From Arenicola marina (lineage: Eukaryota > Annelida > Polychaeta > Arenicolidae), in contig OZ025265.1 in the NCBI GenBank assembly GCA_964019135.1, forward strand, positions 25,643,143 to 25,707,142: DNA of 64,000 nt, read 5' to 3'. The position numbers were made by a program, and so were the translations under genes. Below the pieces are notes generated by a model. It was not told the DNA's origin. It was given only the letters and a program-made list of their open reading frames with translations, and searched no databases. Of the stretch, positions 42,820 through 53,029 are shown in pieces (the first letter of the stretch is position 1; each line of letters opens with the position of its first letter).

Positions 42820-43365
42820 GGCACGATTTCGCCGCCTACCCAGGCGGCAGCCCTTTTTGGAGGTGTGTCCGCGATTGACCAATCAGGAGGCGATACTATA
42901 ATTTATTCAAACCGGAAATTGCGCCTATTGTGTGAGCAAAACAAGAGCGCGTGATCATCGCTAATGTAAAGAGCTGCGATTCTAACTCCAATCATGGCAT
43001 TGTTGCGGAGTCCATCGTCGCAAGACGTATACCAATTTGTTTGGATGGTACATTTCCATTAAACACTAACATCATGTTCTACTGCGCGGCTTGGAACTGC
43101 CGCTGTTCATCTGTAAATCGCGGCCCTGATCACTCTCCCCGCGAGTGATAACATAAGGCGGTGCCACATGAATAGTCACAATACGCGTCACTGCTCCCGG
43201 CAAAATGGCGCTCTGCTTGACATTGCTGGGGGCGGGTTGCCTTAATTTTTTTCTCCTTACCAGTCGGCGGAAACGAAGCGTTAACACTCGCCAATTTCAC
43301 TTTAAGATGTAAACTTTCGGTCCCGATCGCGATTAAATTAGGCTGGACGCCCGCTTTAAGGTTAC
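42820..43365 (+). mobile_element. THAP-domain transposon relic nested in the TIR element
   Basis: ATG at 43075 opens MFYCAAWNCRCSSVNRGPD, the first 19 residues of a THAP zinc finger, ending in a stop shortly after. Upstream are a CCAAT box (GACCAATCAGGAGG, 42878) and CCGGAAATTG; further up is a hairpin GCCGCCTACCCAGGCGGC (42836). Downstream, 43213-43365 is the block repeated at window position 1-150. It keeps the promoter and first codons of a THAP-type transposase gene and nothing of the catalytic part. Confidence 0.58.
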
Positions 43366-43419
43366 TAACAGGGGCAAAATGACCCACGCTGCTTGGGGCA
43401 AAATGACCCAGTGGGCCGT

Positions 43420-43787
43420 TTTACCCACATCCAATTTAATATGTATACTCTAACAGAAACGATTATCTTTAGCAAACTGGATGATATGTCCACTGAATCG
43501 GAACATCTTTGATGATCATGAACATGCTTGAAGAAGAAAACGATGTGCGTCACAGGGAGCTTGAAGAAGGGAGAGTTGTGCACCCCTGGGAGCCGGAAGC
43601 GTTGATTGAGGCAGAGCCAGGCGGCACGCGACATCGTGTCTCCATTCGATACATACAGCTCGTCAGGATAAAACGCAGATGGGGACGGGGGGGGAGGGGG
43701 TGCACTCATATACAAATCTGGTGGGGGGGGGCGCACTCTTATACAAATCTGGTTGGGGGGGGGGGTTCCGCGGGTGCCTTGATGCCT
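43420..43787. other. Interior of the TIR element, no recognised gene
   Basis: Open frames on both strands (for example 43509-43862, +) have no transposase motifs. G-rich tracts from 43680 on belong to MITE-like sequence. Confidence 0.35.
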
Positions 43788-43905
43788 GAGAGAGCGGATA
43801 TTTGTGATGAAAAAGATACCCCTCTAGAGCGGACATTTATGATGAAAAAGATACCCATATAGAGCGGACATTTATGATGAAGATACCAATATAGAGCGAA
43901 TATTT
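43788..43905 (+). repeat. 36-bp tandem repeat, three to four copies
   Basis: AGAGCGGACATTTATGATGA then AAAAGATACCCATAT, with small variations. The same motif is found inverted at 15530-15610. Confidence 0.8.
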
Positions 43906-44052
43906 TAAAACTTGCGACCGTGGGAGAGTAGGGGGTGGCTTTGAAAATGTGCGTTCATAGAGCGGATTTTGGCGGTTGAAAAGGGCGGCTTTATCCCGGA
44001 ACCCCCCAAACCCAGCAATGTATTTTTTACCCCCCCCCCCCTCCCTAAATCT

Positions 44053-44182
44053 CAGGGGCCGGTTTCAGGGTAGGATCCAGATATGCTGGATAGGGGGCCG
44101 GTAAATGGTATAAATTAAATACATTTCCGCCCTGAAAAGGGGGGCCGGGGCCGGGTCGCCCCCCCCCTTGGATCCGCCCCTG
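44053..44182. mobile_element. hAT-type MITE inside the TIR element
   Basis: Left end CAGGGGCCGGTTTCAGGG, right end TTGGATCCGCCCCTG. The inner GGATCCAGATATGCTGGAT relates to the MITE at 63099-63257 in inverse orientation. Confidence 0.45.
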
Positions 44183-44664
44183 CCCCGGGTCTGTGCAACA
44201 GTAGGACCTCGCATGAAAGCTGAGTTCCGCGCCTCAGATGGCCTGAATTTTGCACTGCAAAATCGCAAAAAGTGGGGGAAGAGGGTGTCCCGCCCCCCCC
44301 CCGCCCGATCCGCCTCTGCTGACGTGAACGTTTTTTGGAATTCCTGTGTGTGATCCTTCTGGGTCAAACTGTTCCAGAGAGTTAGGAGTTTGCCTTCTTA
44401 GGCTGTTCAGTTCACTCATTAACATACTGAAATAATGTGCTGACCATTTTGCCCCAATAGGGGGGCAAAATGACCCACTGTGACATAAAACATATTTTCT
44501 GTGGTAGTAAACAATTTTTTCGTGTCACTCGCATGTATCCAAGCTATGTTATTCCCAATACTACTGTTGTCAGTTTACCAAAATTTGGCTATTTTTATAG
44601 CACTGCTTGTCGTCCAAAAAATACAAAGAAAATTAAGGTGGTCATTTTGCCCCATGTTCCCCTA

Positions 44665-45059
44665 CTTAATTTTTCTCGTGATCGGCCTTTTTCATTTTAG
44701 GTGGCATTTTAGATGGCTTGGCAGCAGTGAAAGATTTGTATCGTGATTCGGGAATCAGCAATTCCTCGAACCTCGTGATTGACAACTGTAGTTAATTATT
44801 CGAGAATTGAGAAAATCGCACCTAGAACTACCAACATTGAGAACGAGCATTTCACCGACCCTCGTGAACGAAATTGTACAATACCTAACTGTGAGGTAAA
44901 CAGGGACGATGGAAAAGCCATATGCACCATTGCATATCAAAAATTCAAAATCACCAGAATTTTGGCGGGAATCAGGCCTCCTCAATTGCTCCATGAAGGG
45001 GACATGTCAGACAAACGACACCTTGCGTGAGAGATGACATTAGTATTTAGGCGTAAAAT
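44665..45059. other. No recognised feature
   Basis: Mixed sequence; an open frame at 44779-45030 (+) has no domain. Confidence 0.35.
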
Positions 45060-45290
45060 ATTATATTGATCAAGGTTACACTTCCAAGGTCCAGGTCACA
45101 TCCAGGTCAAGGTTACGAAACATGTTTTCCCGCGTAACTTCGTTAATATTTGGTCTAGAGATTCGCAATTTGTTTCAGAGTATTCTTGAGAGAGACGCGC
45201 AGAGTATTATGCCCTCACATTTATAGTTTTCGAGTTATTGGATGATCAATTTTGACATTGCCAAAAGTGCAAAAAATTTGCTGTGACTAC
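45060..45290 (+). repeat. Diverged family-F-like fragment
   Basis: CAAGGTCCAGGTCACATCCA, GGTCAAGGTTACG, then CGTTAATATTTGGTCTAGAG parallels the AGGTCA cluster and TCCGTTAATATTAAAGCTAG of family F. Confidence 0.45.
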
Positions 45291-45431
45291 ATAAATGCAG
45301 GTAGATGACTCATATGTGGTGAAATATGTACCGATATTACTGGCATCATGTTTGCCAAATTGCATCAAAATCAAAGCAGTAGTTTGTACGCTAGCAAATA
45401 ATCACACTTTAACATGGCCAAACCCATTACA

Positions 45432-45880
45432 AGGCATATCACCCTGGCGGCTGAGAGTTTATGGCTCAAATGGACGTCTGATGACGCATGACTGTTGTAT
45501 GGTGGACGTCTCGCTGCACACTATAATTCAAACCCGGATCTTCTGGGTCAATTATTAAAGGGATTACAACGCTTCGCAGCTTCCCATGCTGATGTAGTCG
45601 CTTTCATCTCGACCTCAGGTGGAGGCGCCCGGGAGAAGGTGGGGGGGGGGGGGGGCGCCAGGTTCACGGTAAGAGCAGTATGAAGAAAGCAGCTGACCGG
45701 CAGCGGAGTGGCCAGCAGTATAGAGCATAGGGGTGTAGGGTAGGAGGTGAGTGAGATTGAGGAGAGGGGAGTGCGCCAGCGATGAAGTTCACGGCTTGCA
45801 TGCAAGTGTGTATTGGTGTGCTTAGTCGAGTTACCCAACAGTGCCAACACTGTGTGTGTATTGGCGGACACGGTCAGGGG
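45432..45880 (+). repeat. Composite repeat M, copy 1
   Basis: Begins AGGCATATCACCCTGGCGGC, passes ATGGACGTCTGATGACGCAT, a CTCGACCTCAGGTGG block, a G-run, then GAAGAAAGCAGCTGACCGGC and GTGCCAACACTGTGTGTGTA. Non-coding. Matched by 47252-47505 (first half) and 52440-53030 (second half, duplicated). Confidence 0.8.
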
Positions 45881-45919
45881 TGGGGTGGCGGGAGAGGGGA
45901 CGGGGTCGCGTTAGGCGAA

Positions 45920-47251
45920 CGGAAACGCCGTATAGTTAGTTTGCCATTGCAATGGTAGTTTAGTCGATTTACGCAAAAGTGTTAACACGTCTTAACTTTA
46001 ACCATATGTTTCCCTGACGGGCGATACAATTCCTCAGTGTCTTATATTATTTTCAAGTTTGTACGGTCAATATTGAGGGCACCGTGAATTCCGTTAATTT
46101 TAAATTGAAATTACCCGTTACGTGATAACCACCAGTCCGATTTTAGTACAATATTAAACATAAGGTCTTAATTTATGACCCAGTCTGTGGTAAATGTTCG
46201 AAAGCGATAGCTTAAAAATTGAAAAAGTCGGGTTCGAACCTCCAACTTCCAGGCGCTCTGGCACCGATACGTTGCGCACTCCGGGTTTAAGCTGAGATTG
46301 GATTTGGCATCAGCTACGTCACCCCTATCCACCAGAGCAAGTTTGGTGTTCAGATGTCTTTTAGTTTTTGAGTTACAACCGAGCACTCGACATTTACAAT
46401 AATCAAGGACACGGCCTTGACCCTTGACCCAGGTTTCTGAAATGTAACGAATTTTAAGATACAACCTTAAGTAATATTTGTGTCAAAGATGAGTTGCATG
46501 GCTTATCGGTTTCTATGTTTTTGGCTCATGGTAATTTCCAAAATGTCCTATCTTTTACCATTGGGCCATTTTTGCGTTGCTATGGAAACAAAAAGTAACC
46601 GTCCAATTGCATTCATCTTGCCCATAATTGATAAGCCCGACCACTAGGTAGCCTGTACTAAGTAGCGTGAGACTATGTGCATTTTAACTGCACCGAACAT
46701 GGAAAAAAGTAAAATTTGTATCTTTTAGATAGGGATTTTTCGTTGCCTTGGAAACGAATACTACCAGTTCGATCGGCGTACTTTTTGGCATAGTCTATCT
46801 AAGTGGGGGACTGAATGTCCCTGCCAAGCGGCGTGGAGATACCTGTATGGCAACTTGTCGTGACAAAACTTCCATTGGCTCATAATGGGGACTTTCGTCG
46901 CCTTGGAAACAGAGACTATTGATGGGCTCACTATAAATTTTGCCATACGGTACCCTGAGTGACTGATAACGAGAGAGATATTCAGGAGCTGAGTATATAG
47001 ACATTAATTTTGTGTTTCTAGCTGTAATATTAAGCGAGTTAGACCGGGAAATGTGTTTTGGACGTATGACATCACTGTGACGTCGACGTCCGACCGATTT
47101 CACCCGGCAACGAACTTGACCTGAGATTAGACTTCTGGCATCTGTTGGCGAAGTTCGACAACGATAGCTTCAAGTGTTCGACAGTAATCGTGTCGAGAGA
47201 CACACACACACACAAACAGAACTGACCGACATGATGGCAATTTTCGCCATA
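45920..47251 (+). repeat. Long repeat K, copy 1 (copy 2 at 53030-54545)
   Basis: Same-orientation copy: GAAACGCCGTATAGTT, TCGATTTACGCAAAAGTGTT, ATGGCCTGACGGG-like and TTGAAAAAGTCGG blocks, GTTGCTATGGAAACAAAAAG, CTCATAATGGGGACTTTCGT and a CA microsatellite end (ACACACACACAAACAGAACT). Non-coding, about 1.3 kb. Confidence 0.85.
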
Positions 47252-47505
47252 ACAAGGCATATCACCCTGGCGGCTGAGATTTTAGGGCTCAAATGGACGT
47301 CTGATGACGCATGACTGATGCATGGGGGTTGTCTCGCTGCACATTATAAATCAAACCGGGACCTTCTGGGCCGATCCGATTATTAATGGAATTACAGCGT
47401 TTCGTATTTTCCCATGCTGCTGCAACCGCTGTCAACTCGACCTCAGGTGGGGCCTGTGGTGGTGGGGGGGGGGGGGGGCGAGTTCCCACACCCAAAACTG
47501 GCTAA
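47252..47505 (+). repeat. Composite repeat M, first-half copy
   Basis: AAGGCATATCACCCTGGCGG, ATGGACGTCTGATGACGCAT and ACCTCAGGTGGGGCCTGTGG then a G-run. It starts directly at the end of repeat K. Confidence 0.8.
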
Positions 47506-48119
47506 TCGAGTAAATGTGCATGGCGGGCGCAAAAAGTCGCCTTGTAACATTAAATAGTGGTAGGTCATGCTTCGAAAGTAGCTGCAAATATTTCAGAAAG
47601 GTTCGTAGAAGGCAGGTAGGTGACTGATTTGGAGATTCAGCCATTAGTTTTGCAAATACCAGGAGTTGAAGTGGTTGTTGACGCTCCGTGGCAGCCGTTG
47701 AGTCGTATAACCTGTTCTTATTTAGCTCGTCGCGGCGCATCCCAGGCCTTCAGCATAGCCTTCTCCTATTGGCCTAACGCAAAAAAAACGTGGTAAAGCA
47801 TCCCCTCAGTCCATAGCCCTCCCCCCTGCCTCCAAACAGACCAACTCCTCCCCTCCCTGAACAATATTTTGCCCAAATTAGTGAAACACGCTGTGTGTGA
47901 ACGAAATAAGGGGCCAACCAGTTCCCGACAGGCCCTGGCACTGGCCTTACTATCAACTAATGAGGCCCTGGCGGGAAATGCACGTGGCGTCTCGTTCCTA
48001 GCGGCCTATATTTAGGACACACCAATGTACCTGTCAAACCGGTGTAGAAGTCACACCACACCGATGTAACAAGTCGCACCTGCCCGGCTTCGGATATATA
48101 CGGGTAGAATGGAGCTGTT
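47506..48119. other. No recognised feature
   Basis: Mixed sequence; no gene seen. Confidence 0.35.
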
Positions 48120-48519
48120 CTACATGCTCAGCGGTGTGGAAGGATCGGTTGACTGCTCATGTTCTTTGGGCAGGCAAACTTAAGCTTAGACAACTTAGGG
48201 GCGTCAGCCCGCCGAGCTAGGTCCGGTTCTGGCTGGTTGTATATTCAGGACGCTTTACCCACGTCTGGTCATATCGTGTCAATGAGAGAAAGAAGGGAAA
48301 GTGGAGCCATGTCCCCGGGGGCAACCCCCTACTCTTGGGGAAGAATAGCGTGGGATCTTTATCTTGCGACCACACAGACATGGCCACAGCGGGGCGCGAA
48401 CCACCGATCCATGTGCCGTTTGTGCGTGACCAGTTCAGGCACTTGAGGCAAGCGTTCTAGCCTCCTGAGCAATCGGGCCGGCCCCTGGTCCGGTTCTGGT
48501 GTTACGTGTATCGCTGCTA
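48120..48519 (+). repeat. Repeat J, copy 1, interrupted by a SINE (copy 2 at 51895-52080)
   Basis: CTACATGCTCAGCGGTGTGG, GCGTCAGCCCGCCGAGCT and GGTGTTACGTGTATCGC parallel 51930-52060 (CTACATGTTTAGCGGGGTGG, GCGTCGGCCCGCCACGCT, GGTGTTACCTGTATCGC). The SINE at 48233-48486 separates the second and third blocks. Confidence 0.75.
48233..48486 (-). mobile_element. tRNA-derived SINE (SINE B) with 13-bp target-site duplication
   Basis: Full-length minus copy of about 254 bp: head GGGGCCGGCCCGATTGCTCA at the 48486 side, body and AACCAG-like tail at 48233. The target duplication GGTCCGGTTCTGG is perfect (48220-48232 and 48487-48499). The paralogous repeat J at about 52024 has the uninterrupted site (GGTGCGGTTTTGGTGTTAC). 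This fixes both ends of the SINE. Confidence 0.93.
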
Positions 48520-48660
48520 GAGATCTGCGCGGGGCGGGCATACCCGCGCCCGCAGTGCTGGTTCGCGGGCGCGGGGAGGGACGGTCGGATCCATATCTGT
48601 GCGGGCGCGGGGCGGGCGCAGGCAAGTCTTTGCGGGCACTGCTCGCATTGCGCCCGCATC
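48519..48660. mobile_element. GC-rich possible hAT-type terminal region
   Basis: CTAGAGATCTGCGCGGGGCG then GGCATACCCGCGCCCGCA. TAGAGxTGxGCGGG-type ends are known in one hAT group, and GCGGGCGCGGGG recurs inverted within the block. No matching second end was found. Confidence 0.3.
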
Positions 48661-49526
48661 GATTCGCTGCATTGACACGTTTTAATGACTGACATTGGAA
48701 AAATATGCATCAGATAAGATACGATAAAAGAACATTTTATTTTACGTCGGTGCAAAGGTTAACAGGGTAACATTAGCACTTGCGTTCTGTTAGCCGACAA
48801 TGTATATATGTAGCCTACAATGGATACTAATGACTAACGTTGTGTCAAATAAACAACTGAAACATGTTGACTAGGTACGGTATATCACGTGAGAATGTAA
48901 CGTATTGCACATTGTGGCCAACTAAAAGAAACTATCCTATAACAATATAGAACTATTATTTCATATTACATGCATGCTAAGGAACATATTGCACATTACG
49001 ATCAATCATATACTGGTCCTTTCCATGAAGAAATCAATTTCTTTCTAATGTCAAATGAGTATATTCTGTCTTGACTATAACTCCTGAAAGCCCGAAGCAA
49101 ATTTGTTCACAAAGAAAGGAAGTTGGCGGCCGGCTTATAAAATCCCTGCGCGCCTGCACGGGGTCAAAATTCAGAGCAATTCACACCTTTAACGTCGACC
49201 AAACGCGAAAACGTAGTTGGAACGTGAACTCTATTTAATCAAAATCGAATGAATTCGTCTCGCACGGTACCAGTACCACAGTAGATGCTAATTAGTGGTG
49301 TATTTGATGCCACACTGCGAATATATCTTCGACTAGATTCATTTTTAAATTTCGCGTATTATATATCTACGGCCAATGCAGTAAGGGACCGTCTGGTGTT
49401 AGATGCGTGGTACCATTCAGCGACAGTCCCGACACGTCTTTACACTTAGCGACACATGCGACATGGACCGCTTCTTGACATCGACATGCGACATGTGTAA
49501 ACCCCCCCCCCCACCCCTCCCCCCTC
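48661..49526. other. No recognised feature
   Basis: AT-rich, with a C-run just before the minisatellite. Confidence 0.4.
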
Positions 49527-50090
49527 ATGAGTGACTGATCCTGAGGCTGACTCTGTCCTCATCCGGAGTAACTGATGTACAGCATTGTACAGTAACAAGA
49601 GGTTCAGCTCTGCCCTCACTCAGAGTAACTAATCCAGAGGTCCAGCTCTGCCCTCAATCAGAGTAACTGATCCAGAGGCCCACCTCTGCCCTCACCTGGA
49701 GTGACTGATCCAGAGTCCAGCTCTGCCCTCAACCGGAGTGACTAACCCAGAGGTCCAGCTCTCTCCTCACCCGGAGTGACTGATCCAGAGGTCCACCTCT
49801 GCCCTCACCTAGAGTGACTGATCCAGAGGTCCACCTCTGCCCTCACCCGGAGTGACTGATCCAGAGGTCCACCTCGGCCCTCACCCGGAGTGACTGATCT
49901 AGAGGTCCAGCTCTCTCCTCACCCGGAGTGACTGATCTAGAGGTTCAGCTCTGCCGTCACCCGGAGTGATTGATCCAGAGGTCTAGCTCTCTCCTCACCC
50001 GTAGTGACTGATCCAGAAGCCCAGCTTTGCCCAAACCCGTAGTGACTGATCCAGAGGTCCAGCTCTGCCCTCACCCAGAGTGACTGATCA
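49527..50090 (+). repeat. 38-bp minisatellite, about 15 copies
   Basis: Unit GAGTGACTGATCCAGAGGTC then CAGCTCTGCCCTCACCCG. Positions after GGTC vary (CAGCTC or CACCTC), as does TGCCCTC or TCTCCTC. Recurrent variants suggest short-range copying between units. Confidence 0.92.
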
Positions 50091-50275
50091 CCATCGCGAC
50101 CAGCGGCTGGTCACTCATCGCGAACAGCCGCCGGTCACACATCGCGACCAGTGGCCGGTCACTTATCGCGACCAGTGGCCGGTCACTTATCGCGACTAGC
50201 GGCCGGTCACCCATCGCGACCAGTGGCCGGTCACTTATCGCGACTAGCGGCCGGTCACTCATCGCCACCAGCGAC
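50085..50275 (+). repeat. 24-bp minisatellite, about eight copies
   Basis: Unit CATCGCGACCAGTGGCCGGT plus CACT. It directly abuts the 38-bp array; the last 38-bp copy ends in CTGATCACCATCGCG. An eight-codon frame repeat results and is not a gene. Confidence 0.9.
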
Positions 50276-50484
50276 AAGAGATCATGAATATTTGCCTACA
50301 AAATATGTGTCGACAAAAGGCATAGGTCTAGAGATGTGTAAAGTCGCTAACCCATCGGTCTGATAGGGTCAAGCTTTTATAAATATTAAAGTTATTGACA
50401 TATTTATATACGATAATTTTTCTTAGTGCTTCTCGTTGTTTCGCCGGGACGTCGGGACGAAACGGAGTTTCACCACCGTTAATA
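50276..50484. other. No recognised feature
   Basis: AT-rich spacer between the minisatellite and the LINE tail. Confidence 0.35.
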
Positions 50485-50700
50485 ATAATAATAACATTTA
50501 TTTAAAAATTCTCCACTTTGTTGCGCTTGCTTCGTGCCACAGTTCCGTTACAATACGAGTCCATCAAACCGTAACAAGCACACTCGCAGGAGGCTGACAC
50601 GTACTCGCTAAGTGACCGGCTGTCTCTCCTACTCCCTGGTCTTGGCTCTCTGGATCCGCGCAGACAACCAGTCAAGAGCCCCTCCATTTGGCTAGTTTTA
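50485..50700 (-). mobile_element. Possible LINE or SINE 3' end with ATT tail
   Basis: The minus strand ends TTTTTAAATAAATGTTATTA then an ATT microsatellite, i.e. a polyadenylation signal and the tail type used by L2/CR1-like LINEs. The preceding 60-codon frame has no recognised domain. Confidence 0.35.
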
Positions 50701-50714
50701 TTTCACCCCAGGAT

Positions 50715-50990
50715 CATGCTATTAGCAATGAGATCCGTATTGAGTAGCGATATTGGGAGCCAATGTTTCAAGAGAGTTGTATCTTTTCCCACTTTTGGTT
50801 TTAACGTTGTTACACTCATTCTAGTATTCGACATGATGCCTCGACGACAGGCCTCATTAAAGCAGTTTACCAAGAGTACATTTATGTCGTCCCAAAATAC
50901 CTTATAAAGTTTATACGGTAGACCGTCGGTCCCTAGTGATTTTTCATCTTTTGTATCGTTTTGATCGCTTCTTAGGTTTCTAAATTCGGC
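50715..50990 (-). mobile_element. L1/Tx1 LINE reverse-transcriptase fragment
   Basis: The minus strand encodes EAIKTIQKMKN, then in another frame KSLGTDGLPYKLYKVFWDDI, NVLLVNCFNEACRRGIM and LLKHWLPISLLNTDLIANSM. These equal the EAIxxMKxGKSPGTDGLPxEFYKxFW and NWRPISLLNTDYKI motifs at the start of the RT in L1/Tx1 LINEs. At least one frameshift and several substitutions; cut at both sides. A different and older copy than the element at 0.3-3.6 kb. Confidence 0.75.
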
Positions 50991-51667
50991 GAAAAAAATG
51001 TTTTCATCCTCTCTCTGTAGTTTGCGCGTCCCGATTTCGGGTCAGACTTACTGGCGCCGAGTGTCACCTTATCTCCCGTCCTTTAGTTCCCCAACACAAA
51101 CATCACGTTCGTCCGCCTCCCTTTAGGAGCTGTATAAGGGCCTATGACTTCCGGGCCGCCTTATTCACGAGTACTAGGACACGCGATTGCATTATCGCTC
51201 GTGACTGCGTACACAGTTCGTTAACTAACTCATGCGTCGGGAACCTACTAAAAACTATGACTAAGCATATAGCCTACGTAATATATTCAGTACAGTGGTA
51301 CGCTACGCTCCCTCCTGGGTCCAGATTAGTCACGACGTCAAGTTCAAGCCAATAGAGGATATGTTCTCAAAAATATATCACTTGACATATTTGTGGTCGT
51401 AACATTAAAATATAACAATGTGAAAAGCGGACTATAATGATGGTGAATGCGTGACAGACGCACATACATGCCGTAATTTGCTGGCTGAGGAAACACTATC
51501 ACTTTCCTTTTACGATCCCCCTCCCCTCGTGCGCTACCGCCACCCCTACACCCACCCACTGCGCCCCCTCCCCTCGTCTGTCCTACTTCATAACATCACA
51601 CGCCACACGCTAACTTACTGCCGTACAGCATAAAAATACCGAGATCCGTGTATTTAATATAGCACAA
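50991..51667. other. No recognised feature
   Basis: Mixed sequence; no gene seen. The rest of the LINE N-terminal region could not be traced here. Confidence 0.35.
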
Positions 51668-51870
51668 CACATCTTGTACCTTTTCGAAAAAGTTATAATT
51701 GTGACTGAACTCTTTCTTTTCATCACCTGATACCGTGTGTTATCAGCCTTAAGCAGGGTCCCCAGCACTATTTTTTATAAATGCGCGACGCATTTTTCCT
51801 TTCCTCAACTTGCGCAGCGCCGCCGTGGCGAGCGAGTGTGAAAATGCATTAAGGAAGTAGGCGACAACAG
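51668..51870 (-). repeat. Dispersed repeat D, minus copy
   Basis: Reverse complement of 20635-20840; see there for shared blocks. Confidence 0.75.
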
Positions 51871-51894
51871 ACATATAATTGAGCCCTAGCGGAC

Positions 51895-52080
51895 AGGTGG
51901 AGTGAGTGGAAGGCAGAGAGTGATGACCTACATGTTTAGCGGGGTGGAAAGGGAGGTTGGCTGCTCGTGCTCTGGGGGCAGGCAACCCTATACTGAGGCG
52001 ACTTGGTGGCGTCGGCCCGCCACGCTGGGTGCGGTTTTGGTGTTACCTGTATCGCCGCATATGTCACATAGGCGGACGCC
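51895..52080 (+). repeat. Repeat J, copy 2 (uninterrupted)
   Basis: Carries the empty version of the SINE target site: CGCTGGGTGCGGTTTTGGTG at about 52019. Otherwise parallel to 48120-48519 without the SINE. Confidence 0.75.
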
Positions 52081-52439
52081 TGTTGGTTGGAGGGGTGGGG
52101 GGGGGGGGGTGGAGGCGTTGCATCTACAAACAGTCGTTTTGCTCGACTTTTACACTGTAAGCTCAGATCCACAAGGGGGGAAGGGGGTCTGCATATCCCT
52201 TGATCATGTCGGCTGAGGCAATACTTAATTCCACTGAATCGCGAATCTCCTATAACAATTAGGTGTGGTAATAACGGATCTCCGTTTTGGAATCTTAAAT
52301 AAAACTCATCAGTACGTTTTGACAGATGTAGGTGGTCCTTTCTGAAACCTTGTCACCATATTTCGCGTACCTTCCTTTACAGCACCAATAACAATCACTG
52401 AAACGTAATTAGTTCTCGAAGGGCACAATGTCACACCGA
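52081..52439. other. No recognised feature except a G-run
   Basis: Mixed sequence; no gene seen. Confidence 0.35.
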
Positions 52440-53029
52440 TGTACAGGCACCTCAGGTGCAGGCTCGCGTGGGGGGGGGGGGGGCGCCAGGTTCAGGGTAA
52501 GAGCACCATGAAGAAAGCAGCTGACCGGCAGCGCAGTGGCCAGCAGTATACATAGTAGGGGTGTAGGGTAAGAGGTGCGTGTGATTGAGGGAAGGGGAGT
52601 GCGCCAGCAAAGAAGTTCACGGCTTGCATGATAGTGTGTAATGGCGTGCTTAGTCGAGTTACCCAAAAGTGCCAACACTGTGTGTGTATTGGCGGACACG
52701 GCCAGGGGATTGAAGGAATTACAGCGTTTCGTAGCTTCCCATGCTGATGGAATCGCTGTCACCTCGACCTCAGTTGGGGCCCGCGCGGGTGGGGGGGGGG
52801 GGGGGAGGCGGCTCTCGGTTCACTGTAAGAGCACCATGCACCAAGCAGAACGGCAGCGGGCCGGTGAGCAATACACAGGGTAGGGGTGTAAGGTAGGGGG
52901 TGGATGTGGATAAGGGCAGGAGTGTGCGCCAGTGAAGCGCATCAAAGCCAGAATGCGTGTGTGTATTGGCGGGCATGGAGAGGGCAGGGGTGGGGGCGGC
53001 GAGAGGGGGCTGGTCTTAGGCAAACAGAA
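52440..53029 (+). repeat. Composite repeat M, copy 3, with a tandem second half
   Basis: ACCTCAGGTGCAGGCTCGCG, G-run, GAAGAAAGCAGCTGACCGGC, GTGCCAACACTGTGTGTGTA, then a second diverged unit beginning TTACAGCGTTTCGTAGCTTC with its own G-run and GTAAGAGCACCATG block. It leads directly into repeat K copy 2, the same M-K order as at 45.4-47.2 kb. Confidence 0.8.

Larger units (their letters stand above)
42336..44662. mobile_element. TA-flanked DNA transposon with perfect 23-bp terminal inverted repeats
   Basis: GGGGAACATGGGGCAAAATG (plus ACC) at the left end is exactly mirrored at the right end (44640-44662). A TA dinucleotide flanks both sides (42334-42335 and 44663-44664), as expected for Tc1/mariner/pogo-type target duplication. 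The core GGGGCAAAATGACCCA recurs inside at 43371, 43395 and, in both orientations, at 44443-44476, as subterminal binding sites often do. No transposase was recognised. The interior holds a THAP-relic repeat (about 42820-43365) and hAT-type MITE sequence, so the element is non-autonomous and has collected other insertions. Confidence 0.82.

Noticed and set aside
43509-43862. Transposase of the TA-flanked element
   Set aside because: No DDE or helix-turn-helix motif; the second half translates G-rich simple sequence.
49527-50275. Possible CRISPR array
   Set aside because: The repeats are head to tail with no unique spacers, and the genome is eukaryotic.
50071-50277. RPLVAISD-repeat protein
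   Set aside because: By-product of the 24-bp minisatellite (eight codons per unit).
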